Shown here one piece after another: positions 1 to 6,005 of a DNA stretch of 10,181 nucleotides. Made by a program: the position numbers and the translations under genes. Numbering within the stretch: position 1 is the first letter of the stretch; the number at the start of each line of letters is the position of its first letter. Below the pieces are notes generated by a model. It searched no databases and was not told the DNA's origin. It saw only the letters and a list, made by a program, of their open reading frames with translations. The stretch is from Prevotellaceae bacterium (GTDB taxonomy: Bacteria > Bacteroidota > Bacteroidia > Bacteroidales > Bacteroidaceae): NCBI GenBank assembly GCA_022508685.1, contig JAFLUS010000044.1:1-10181 (forward strand), written 5' to 3'.

Positions 1-102
1 TTTGCAGCGGAAAGAGACGGCAAAGTCGACATTGCACGGCTCTTTCTCTTTATTTATGAATAGTCGGGACAGACTGACTGACCGACACAATTTATTACAA
101 TT
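1..102. other. Leader region before the TonB receptor, function undecided
   Basis: This stretch holds no complete gene. Frame 1 is open from base 1 to a TAG at 61-63, so it could be the last 20 codons of an upstream gene, but that is too short to identify. A stem-loop can be drawn: GAAAGAG (10-16) pairs with CTCTTTC (40-46), with GCAA (20-23) and TTGC (32-35) inside it, followed by a T-rich stretch, which could end an upstream transcript. A second short hairpin pairs GTCGG (63-67) with CCGAC (82-86). The bases from about 62 distantly resemble the B12 box of cobalamin riboswitches, but no other part of such a riboswitch is visible. No convincing TAnnTTTG promoter was found. Confidence 0.3.
68..87 (+). 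repeat. Short GACN tetranucleotide run (five units)
   Basis: Five consecutive units read GACA, GACT, GACT, GACC and GACA, ending 15 nt before the receptor start codon. The run overlaps the short GTCGG/CCGAC hairpin. It is imperfect, so slippage-driven length change is possible but not likely; it may simply be part of a structured leader. Confidence 0.45.
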
Positions 103-2208
103 ATGTTCAAACAATTATTGAAAATGAAGGCCGACACCATTCGGTGGCATCAATTCAGCCGTCGGGGCGATGCCGTGTTCTTGTCATTGGGACACGAAAT
201 CGTGATTTTGACGCTGTCGGTGGCTACCTTGCTGTTGGCTGCGCCGCAGACGGCTCAAGCCCAGACGGTAACGCGGGTGCAGGCCGAAACTTCTTCGCCA
301 GAAGAGGTGCTCGACGAGGTGGAAGTGACTGCCAGTCGCTTGCCGCTCTCCATGCAGCAGACGGCGAGGATCGTGAATGTGCTGACGCGCACGCAAATTG
401 AAAATTGTCCTGCGCAATCTGTCAATGACTTGCTGAAATACGCTGCTTCCGTTGATGTCCGGCAGCGTGGCGGCTTTGGTATACAGACGGACATCAGCAT
501 CAATGGTGGTACTCACGACCAAATAGTGATTCTTCTCAATGGTGTCTATTTTTCTTCTCCCCAGACGGGACACCATTCTTCCGACTTCCCCATCAGTATT
601 GACGACATAGAGCGCATCGAGGTTCTCGAAGGTGCAGCCAGTCGTGTGTATGGAACGAGTGCTTTCTCGGGTGCCATCAACATCGTGACGCGCAGCCATG
701 CGAGTGGGGAGCAGGGGAATGTCGCACGTGGTTCGGTCGGCATTCAAGGCGGAAGTTTCGGCACGTTCGGTGCGAACGGCACCATCGGTTTTGGCACATC
801 GGACGTTTCCCATCAGGTCAGCAGCGGATGGACGCAGACGGATGGCGGTACGCCGAACAGCGATGCCCGAAAATTCCGTGCTTTCTATCAGGGCGACCAT
901 CGCGGTGCGTCTGCCGACCTCCATTGGCAGATGGGAGTGAGCCGCATGGACTATGGTGCCAACACGTTCTATTCGGGAAAATACCCCAATCAGTATGAAG
1001 AGAACCGGCGATATACTGCCAGCGTGGGTGCCAAGACGAAAGGAAACGTCGTGTTCGCTCCGTTGCTGTATTTCAGCCGTGCGCTCGACCATTATCAGTT
1101 GATTAAAGATACACCGACCGGTGAGAATTTCCACATGACGGACATCTACGGGTTCAGTCTCAACGCCTACACCGATTGGGCGTTGGGTACGACGAGCGTG
1201 GGTGCGGACTTGCGGAACGAAGGCATTCTGTCGACGTCGTTGGGACATGTGCTGGCTGACGGGCAGCAAGTGAAGGTGCCGGGATTTGCCCAACATTACA
1301 CGCGACGGGACAACCGCACGAATGTGTGCTACTTCCTTGAACACGACATCGTGCTCAGCCAATGGACCATCTCGGTGGGTGCCATGGCGAACATGAATAC
1401 GGGGCTCGACTATCGCTATCGCCTGTATCCGGGTATCGACATCGGTTATCGTCCCTCTGCCTCGTGGAAGTTCTACGCATCGTGGAACATGGCACAGCGG
1501 ATGCCCACGTTTACTGACCTCTATTACCAATCGCCGACGCAGGCAGGAAACGTGGGACTGAAGCCCGAAAAGACCAGCGAATTTGCCGTCGGAGGCAAAT
1601 GGCGCACTCGGGGCGTGGATGCCGAACTCCGTCTGTTCCATCGGCACAACCGCTCAATGATTGACTGGGTGATGACGGCTGCCGACTCCGTCAACGGCTA
1701 TACGACGTATCATGCCGCCAATTTCGAATTGAACAACATGGGTGGAAGCCTGAACGCCACGCTCCTGTTCCGCGAGTTGTTCGGCGAAAAAGCCTATCTG
1801 AACCGCTTTTCAGCCCAATATTCCTATCTGTATCAGAAGCGGAACGACGGCAAGGAAATCTATGCATCGAGTTATGCGTTGGACTACTTGAGGCATAAAG
1901 TGGTACTGCGTCTCGATACGAAAGTCTACGATCGTCTGTCAGCCACGTTGTCGTTCAGATGGCAGCAACGGATGGGCGAATACATCCGATATACGCCTGT
2001 AGCCGACGGCGACGGCGGAGTGACGTATGAAGCCGCAAAATCGGCATACCACCCCTACGGACTGCTTGACTTGCGCCTGCAGTGGGCGGCGTCGCGCTAC
2101 GACCTCTATGTCGAAGGCAACAACCTGACCGACCACCGCTACTACGACATCGGCAATGTCCGTCAGCCGGGTTTCTGGCTGATGGCAGGCGGAAAGTGGA
2201 AATTCTGA
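103..2208 (+). CDS. TonB-dependent outer-membrane receptor (BtuB-like class)
   Basis: Outer-membrane gated beta-barrel that imports a scarce ligand (cobalamin, iron chelate or similar) using TonB-ExbBD energy. The 701-aa product starts with a long signal region: a basic, aromatic stretch (RWHQFSRRGDAVF, residues 14-26), a hydrophobic core (about 33-46) and a likely cleavage after AQA near residue 53. A TonB-box-like DEVEVTA lies at 71-77. The plug domain spans about 80-198, with SINGGTHDQIVILLNG (132-147) and IERIEVLEGAASRVYG (169-184). The remainder is barrel, ending in a strand with terminal Phe (MAGGKWKF). There is no N-terminal carboxypeptidase-like domain and no SusD partner nearby, so this is not a SusC-type glycan importer. 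The signal region and size recall Bacteroidales receptors often annotated as BtuB-like, but the ligand cannot be told from sequence alone. ATG at 124 is an alternative start. Transcription ends at the hairpin just downstream. Confidence 0.93.
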   Translation: MFKQLLKMKADTIRWHQFSRRGDAVFLSLGHEIVILTLSVATLLLAAPQTAQAQTVTRVQAETSSPEEVLDEVEVTASRLPLSMQQTARIVNVLTRTQIENCPAQSVNDLLKYAASVDVRQRGGFGIQTDISINGGTHDQIVILLNGVYFSSPQTGHHSSDFPISIDDIERIEVLEGAASRVYGTSAFSGAINIVTRSHASGEQGNVARGSVGIQGGSFGTFGANGTIGFGTSDVSHQVSSGWTQTDGGTPNSDARKFRAFYQGDHRGASADLHWQMGVSRMDYGANTFYSGKYPNQYEENRRYTASVGAKTKGNVVFAPLLYFSRALDHYQLIKDTPTGENFHMTDIYGFSLNAYTDWALGTTSVGADLRNEGILSTSLGHVLADGQQVKVPGFAQHYTRRDNRTNVCYFLEHDIVLSQWTISVGAMANMNTGLDYRYRLYPGIDIGYRPSASWKFYASWNMAQRMPTFTDLYYQSPTQAGNVGLKPEKTSEFAVGGKWRTRGVDAELRLFHRHNRSMIDWVMTAADSVNGYTTYHAANFELNNMGGSLNATLLFRELFGEKAYLNRFSAQYSYLYQKRNDGKEIYASSYALDYLRHKVVLRLDTKVYDRLSATLSFRWQQRMGEYIRYTPVADGDGGVTYEAAKSAYHPYGLLDLRLQWAASRYDLYVEGNNLTDHRYYDIGNVRQPGFWLMAGGKWKF

Positions 2209-2221
2209 CGCCATGAAGCAA

Positions 2222-2261
2222 TGCCCGTCCGTATTGTCGACTGCGGACGGGCAGTTTTTTT
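2222..2261 (+). terminator. Intrinsic terminator of the TonB receptor gene
   Basis: A perfect 10-bp stem pairs TGCCCGTCCG (2222-2231) with CGGACGGGCA (2244-2253) around a 12-nt loop. One G separates it from seven T (2255-2261). It begins 14 nt after the receptor stop codon, so the receptor appears to be transcribed separately from the amidase gene. Confidence 0.9.
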
Positions 2262-2267
2262 CTCCGT

Positions 2268-2355
2268 CGCAGAGTGCGATGCACAGGTTCGCAGAATGCG
2301 GTGCACGAGTCCGCAGAGTGCGATGCACGAGCGCGTAGAGTGCGATGTACGAAGC
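2268..2355. repeat. 22-bp tandem repeat, four clear copies
   Basis: Four head-to-tail units of exactly 22 bp start at 2268, 2290, 2312 and 2334. The shared core is CGCAGAGTGCGATGCAC followed by five variable bases. Units 1 and 3 have identical cores; units 2 and 4 each differ at two core positions. Each unit contains a small dyad of the form GTGC-GAT-GCAC, or a close variant. A fifth, badly decayed copy may follow from 2356. The array lies between the receptor terminator and the amidase promoter, so it is probably not part of a stable transcript. Its role is unknown: it could be a binding array, a small minisatellite, or a copy of a dispersed genomic repeat. Confidence 0.85.
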
Positions 2356-2395
2356 GGTACACTGCGGGCACTATAACTTTTTCGCGGGGAGAACG

Positions 2396-2424
2396 TTGTT
2401 TTCAACATTTTTTTGCTAATTTTG
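2396..2424 (+). promoter_or_regulatory. Bacteroidota-type promoter for the amidase-MCE operon
   Basis: The -7 element TAATTTTG (2417-2424) fits the Bacteroidota consensus TAnnTTTG exactly. A TTG (2396-2398) lies 18 nt upstream, about where the -33 TTTG is expected. Transcription would start near 2430, leaving a leader of about 30 nt before the ATG at 2460. This placement also supports the ATG at 2460 over any upstream start. Confidence 0.65.
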
Positions 2425-2459
2425 CATCGAATTATGCACTAACGCCACGATTAGAACCC

Positions 2460-3233
2460 ATGAAGCAGCGTTTCATCCTTTTCCTTATATATATAGGTAT
2501 ATGCTTTCTGCCGTCGACGACACTTTATGCCCAAGGCAGTTTTAAGGTCGTGCTCGATGCCGGACATGGCGGCAAAGACCCGGGAACGCTGGGAGCCACG
2601 CCCGCACACAAGGAAAAAGACATCGCATTGGCCATCACCATGGAAGTGGGACGGCTGCTGAAGGCGAACCATCCCGAGATACAAGTCGTCTACACACGTT
2701 CCTCTGATGTGTTCGTAGAATTGGGACGACGGGCAGAGATTGCCAATAAGGCGAAAGCCAATCTGTTTGTCTCCGTCCATGTCAATTCGCTGCCCAAGGA
2801 AGCCACCCATCGTGCCTACGGCGTACAGACCTACACGCTGAGCCTGAACACGGCAGCCACCAATCTTGCCGTGGAGAAACGGGAAAACTCTGTCATCGCC
2901 ATGGAAGGCGAGGCTGCCAAACGATACGATTACCATCCTTCGCCCGAAAGCGACATCATGTTTGAACTCATGCAGGACCACGACATGAAGCAAAGCGTCG
3001 TCTTCGCACGCAAAGTGCAGAACGAGATGGTGCAGACGGGTGGACGCAAGGACATGGGCGTGCACCAAGCCAACCTTGCCGTCCTGCGACTGACCTACAT
3101 GCCGAGCGTGCTGCTGGAAGTCGGTTTCCTGTCTACCCCCGACGAAGAAACCTTCCTCATGTCGGCCAATGGTCGCCAACGCATGGCGAAAGCCATCTAC
3201 AACGCCATCGTGGCGTATGCAAAAAGCAACTGA
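2460..3233 (+). CDS. Secreted N-acetylmuramoyl-L-alanine amidase (Amidase_3)
   Basis: Zinc hydrolase that cuts the bond between N-acetylmuramic acid and L-alanine in peptidoglycan, probably in the periplasm during cell separation. The 257-aa product has a signal peptide (hydrophobic core about residues 5-17, likely cleavage after A24). A single Amidase_3 domain fills the rest. Zinc ligands expected for the family are present: H36 in DAGHGGKDPG, E52 in HKEKDIAL and H107 in VSVHVN; the catalytic Glu is E220 in LLEVGFLS. No LysM, SPOR or AMIN domain is visible, so it is a minimal enzyme. I chose ATG 2460 because it starts a clean signal peptide and follows a promoter by about 35 nt. The reading frame is open back to an ATG at 2274, but that extension reads through the tandem repeat and the promoter. 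The MCE gene follows after 31 bp, probably as an operon. Confidence 0.93.
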   Translation: MKQRFILFLIYIGICFLPSTTLYAQGSFKVVLDAGHGGKDPGTLGATPAHKEKDIALAITMEVGRLLKANHPEIQVVYTRSSDVFVELGRRAEIANKAKANLFVSVHVNSLPKEATHRAYGVQTYTLSLNTAATNLAVEKRENSVIAMEGEAAKRYDYHPSPESDIMFELMQDHDMKQSVVFARKVQNEMVQTGGRKDMGVHQANLAVLRLTYMPSVLLEVGFLSTPDEETFLMSANGRQRMAKAIYNAIVAYAKSN

Positions 3234-3264
3234 TACCATTACGAACTATTAACCGCAATACGAT

Positions 3265-4179
3265 ATGAAACTCTTTTCAAAAGAAGTCAGACTGGGCATC
3301 TCCGCCCTGCTGTCCATCGTCATCATCTACTTTGGCATCATGTTTCTGAAAGGACTTTCCTTCAATCGGAGCACCAACCACTATTTCGTAGAAATGACTG
3401 ACGTGAGCGGACTGGCGCCGCAAGCCGACATCATGGTCAACGGACTGAAAGTGGGACTGGTGAAGACGCTCGAATTCGACCAAGAGCGCCAATCCGTCAT
3501 CATCGGTATCGAACTGAAAGAAGGATTTCGCGTCCCTGTCGGAAGTACGGCCACATTGACCAAAGACATGCTGGGGGCGCCAAAAATGAAAATCACGTTG
3601 GGTACCGACCCCACACGGGTGCTGGCACAAAACGACACGATTAAAGGATACCCGATGAGCGACCTCATGGCATCTGCCGGCGACATCGTCCCGCAAATCG
3701 AGTCGCTAATTCCGAAATTCGACAGCCTGCTCACATCGGTGAATGTCCTGCTTGCGACTCCCTCCGTCCGCAATTCACTTGACAACATCGAGATGCTGAC
3801 GGCACAACTCAACGTCACGGCACGCCAGTTGGACGCCCTCGTCGGACAACAGGCACCGAAACTGCTGACGAATGCCAACGGCGTAATGGGGAACATGAAC
3901 AACGTGATGGCAAATCTGGCACAGACCACCGACGCACTAAATCAAGCCAATCTGCCCGACATGGTGCAAAAGGCTGATGCGGCAATGGCAAACCTCCAGT
4001 TCTTCACCAATCAACTCAACGACTCCACCTCTTCGTTGGGCAGGCTCATGAACGACGACAGTTTTTATTCTCATCTCGACTCGGCTGCCAACAACGCCTC
4101 CATGCTGCTTTATGATTTGCGCGAAAACCCCAAACGATATGTGCATTTCTCCATCTTCGGCAGAAAAGACAAGAAATAA
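3265..4179 (+). CDS. MCE/MlaD-family lipid-transport protein
   Basis: Inner-membrane-anchored MCE-domain protein, of the kind that forms the periplasmic ring of Mla-type phospholipid transporters between the two membranes. The 304-aa product has a short cytoplasmic N-terminus, one membrane anchor (about 9-29) and one MCE domain (about 38-116), including the MTDVSGLAPQADIMVNGLKV segment at 44-63. The region after 140 is rich in Asn, Gln, Leu and Ala and probably forms long helices that could build a tunnel or needle. The C-terminus is basic and ends NPKRYVHFSIFGRKDKK. The partner permease (MlaE) and ATPase (MlaF) are not in this window. It follows the amidase by 31 bp with no promoter between, so they are probably co-transcribed; cell-wall cleavage and lipid maintenance may be linked, which is inference. 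No clear terminator follows the stop. Confidence 0.88.
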   Translation: MKLFSKEVRLGISALLSIVIIYFGIMFLKGLSFNRSTNHYFVEMTDVSGLAPQADIMVNGLKVGLVKTLEFDQERQSVIIGIELKEGFRVPVGSTATLTKDMLGAPKMKITLGTDPTRVLAQNDTIKGYPMSDLMASAGDIVPQIESLIPKFDSLLTSVNVLLATPSVRNSLDNIEMLTAQLNVTARQLDALVGQQAPKLLTNANGVMGNMNNVMANLAQTTDALNQANLPDMVQKADAAMANLQFFTNQLNDSTSSLGRLMNDDSFYSHLDSAANNASMLLYDLRENPKRYVHFSIFGRKDKK

Positions 4180-4526
4180 CACTATTTGAATTTTGTATAA
4201 ACAACGATCCGAAAAGAAAAAATCCAGATAATGTATCCATAAACATTTATTGCTGAAGCAAATAGACGAATTTAATGGAGAAACGGAAGATAAGCATCAA
4301 TTGAAATGTCAATCATTGGTAAGGGTTTATAAATCAGAACTTTCATGCAGAAAATGGGAAATGCAAGTACCGATTTCGTACATATTTTCTAAATAACTGA
4401 AAGGCAATAGTTTATCAATTTGCCGTCAAGAGCACCCTCCGTCTGGAATTTTGTAGCGTAAAAAATAATACTTAAATTTGCACTCCGTAACGAACGGAAA
4501 TGAACATCTATCATCAACACTAAATA
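4180..4526. other. AT-rich intergenic region upstream of dnaA
   Basis: These 347 bases are markedly more AT-rich than the flanking genes and contain no ORF I would call. The dnaA promoter lies at its right end (4450-4480). A small inverted repeat pairs AATGT (4230-4234) with ACATT (4243-4247), and inside it GTATCCATA (4233-4241) differs at two positions from the DnaA box TTATCCACA. One weak box is not enough to call an origin. No terminator for the MCE gene is evident. Confidence 0.5.
4450..4480 (+). promoter_or_regulatory. Bacteroidota-type promoter of dnaA
   Basis: TTTG (4450-4453) and TAAATTTG (4473-4480) match the -33 and -7 elements with a 19-nt spacer, which is near ideal. Transcription would start around 4487, giving a leader of about 40 nt. 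A small dyad, TCCGT (4484-4488) with ACGGA (4494-4498), sits on the predicted start site and could be an operator or a 5' hairpin; that role is speculative. Confidence 0.75.
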
Positions 4527-5924
4527 ATGGGAAAGACACCAAAAGCCATGTGGGACGAATGTCGGGAAATCATCCGGCAGAATATTCTCCCCGAACAATA
4601 TAACGCACTCTTTGCATACACGGAATTCAAGTCGTATGCAGACGAGCGGCTTGTATTGTCAATCCCCAGCCAATTCATTTTTGACATGCTGGAGCGGGAC
4701 GAATATGTCAACCTCATCAGCCGCACGCTGCTACGGGTTTTTGGAAAGAAAATACAATTGGACTACAGCATTAAAGTCGTGAACAAACGCGACAAGGATG
4801 CTCAGATTGAAGTAAAGTCGAACAATCAGTCCAACGCAGTAAATGGTTCGCCAGTCCGTTCTGCCAACCAAACACCCGACGAATTGATGGCTCCTGCTGT
4901 TGCCGACCTTGACTCGCAACTGCATCATGGTTACTTCTTTGAAAACTATATAGAAGGAGAAAGCAACCGGTTGGCACGTTCCGTAGGCGAAGCCATCGCA
5001 CAACGTCCGGCACAGGTGTTCAATCCGCTCTTCATCTATGGGCCGTCCGGATGTGGCAAGACCCACTTGGTCAATGCCGTCGGATGGCGCATCAAGCAGC
5101 AACATCCTCAACTCCGTGTCCTGTATCTGTCGGCTCATCTCTTTTATGTGCAATATACGGATGCCGTTCGTCAGAACAAGGTCAACGACTTCATCCGTTT
5201 CTATCAGACGATTGATGTGCTGATTCTCGACGACACACAGGAGTTGGCAGGCAAGACGGCTACGCAGAATACGTTCTTCCACATCTTCAACCACTTGCAC
5301 CTGAATGGCAAGCAGATTATCCTCACGGCCGACCGTCCTCCCGTCAAAATCGAAGGACTGGAAGACCGTCTGCTCACTCGCTTCAAATGGGGTATGGTGG
5401 CTGAAATCGAGAAACCGACACGCGCCCTGCGTTGTCAGATTCTGCAGAACATGGTCAAGCAGAACGGATTGCGCATCCCGACGGACATCATCAATTTCAT
5501 TGCCGAGAACATCAACGAAAGCGTGCGCGACCTCGAAGGCTTTGTGACGTCGCTGATGGCACATTCGGTGGCTTACGATTGTGAAATCTCGATGCAGTTG
5601 GTACACAAACTGATGCCACGTTATGTGGAAGTCAAAGAAACACCGACGACGATTGCCGACATCAAGCGCATCGTGGCTAATTATTTCCAAATCGATGAGA
5701 AGGTCATCTGTTCCCGCAGCCGCAAGCAGGAGATTGTCTACGCGCGTCAACTGGCGATTTACCTGTCGAGCAAGTATACAGGACAATCCACGGTGCAAAT
5801 CGGACTGAACGTCGGAGGACGCAATCATGCGACCGTGATACATTCCATCAATCAGATAAAGAACATGTCGGAAACTGACGAGAGGACTCGTACCGACATC
5901 CGTGAACTGGAAAACCTGCTGTAA
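4527..5924 (+). CDS. dnaA: Chromosomal replication initiator DnaA
   Basis: AAA+ ATPase that binds DnaA boxes and melts the origin to start chromosome replication. The 465-aa length is typical. Domain I (about 1-85) carries the usual N-terminal Trp (W9); a short polar linker (about 86-130) follows. The AAA+ domain has Walker A GPSGCGKT (172-179), Walker B VLILDD (231-236), sensor I around LTADRPP (266-272), the arginine finger R285 in EDRLLTRFKWG, and sensor II R334 in SVRDLEG. Domain IV (about 372-465) ends with the DNA-binding signature GGRNHATVIHS (430-440). This signature has Asn433 where many DnaA proteins have Asp, and Walker B is followed by TQ rather than the common IQ; both may be lineage features. 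It is monocistronic: dnaN is not adjacent, and a convergent gene follows after a shared terminator. Confidence 0.98.
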   Translation: MGKTPKAMWDECREIIRQNILPEQYNALFAYTEFKSYADERLVLSIPSQFIFDMLERDEYVNLISRTLLRVFGKKIQLDYSIKVVNKRDKDAQIEVKSNNQSNAVNGSPVRSANQTPDELMAPAVADLDSQLHHGYFFENYIEGESNRLARSVGEAIAQRPAQVFNPLFIYGPSGCGKTHLVNAVGWRIKQQHPQLRVLYLSAHLFYVQYTDAVRQNKVNDFIRFYQTIDVLILDDTQELAGKTATQNTFFHIFNHLHLNGKQIILTADRPPVKIEGLEDRLLTRFKWGMVAEIEKPTRALRCQILQNMVKQNGLRIPTDIINFIAENINESVRDLEGFVTSLMAHSVAYDCEISMQLVHKLMPRYVEVKETPTTIADIKRIVANYFQIDEKVICSRSRKQEIVYARQLAIYLSSKYTGQSTVQIGLNVGGRNHATVIHSINQIKNMSETDERTRTDIRELENLL

Positions 5925-5955
5925 CGGGCGATAAAACGATAAAACGAAAGGATAA

Positions 5956-5994
5956 ACAAAAGGGTGCTGACGTATGGTCAACACCCTTTTCGTT
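5956..5994. terminator. Bidirectional terminator between dnaA and the GH43 gene
   Basis: AAAAGGGTG (5958-5966) pairs with CACCCTTTT (5982-5990), extended inward past one mismatch by TGA (5968-5970) with TCA (5978-5980). T-rich sequence follows the stem on both strands (TTTTCGTTTG on plus, TTTTGTTT on minus). It lies in the 81-bp gap between convergent genes and probably ends both transcripts. Just before it, GATAAAAC occurs twice in tandem (5930-5945), with a third partial copy (5951-5957). Confidence 0.85.
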
Positions 5995-6005
5995 TGTGCA
6001 GCACT

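Noticed and set aside
184..1647. Long minus-strand open frame opposite the TonB receptor
   Set aside because: The plus-strand frame has a full receptor architecture; the opposite frame shows no recognisable domain and is a shadow of biased codon use.
2268..2355. CRISPR array
   Set aside because: The 22-bp units are directly adjacent with no unique spacers, and no cas gene is present.
2274..2459. In-frame N-terminal extension of the amidase from an ATG at 2274
   Set aside because: It reads through the tandem repeat and the predicted promoter and would bury a clean signal peptide that starts at 2460.
4180..4526. Chromosomal origin next to dnaA
   Set aside because: The region is AT-rich but shows only one weak DnaA-box-like site with two mismatches and no box cluster or AT-rich repeat array.
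4731..5984. Minus-strand open frame opposite dnaA
   Set aside because: dnaA is unambiguous on the plus strand, and the antisense frame has no recognisable motif.
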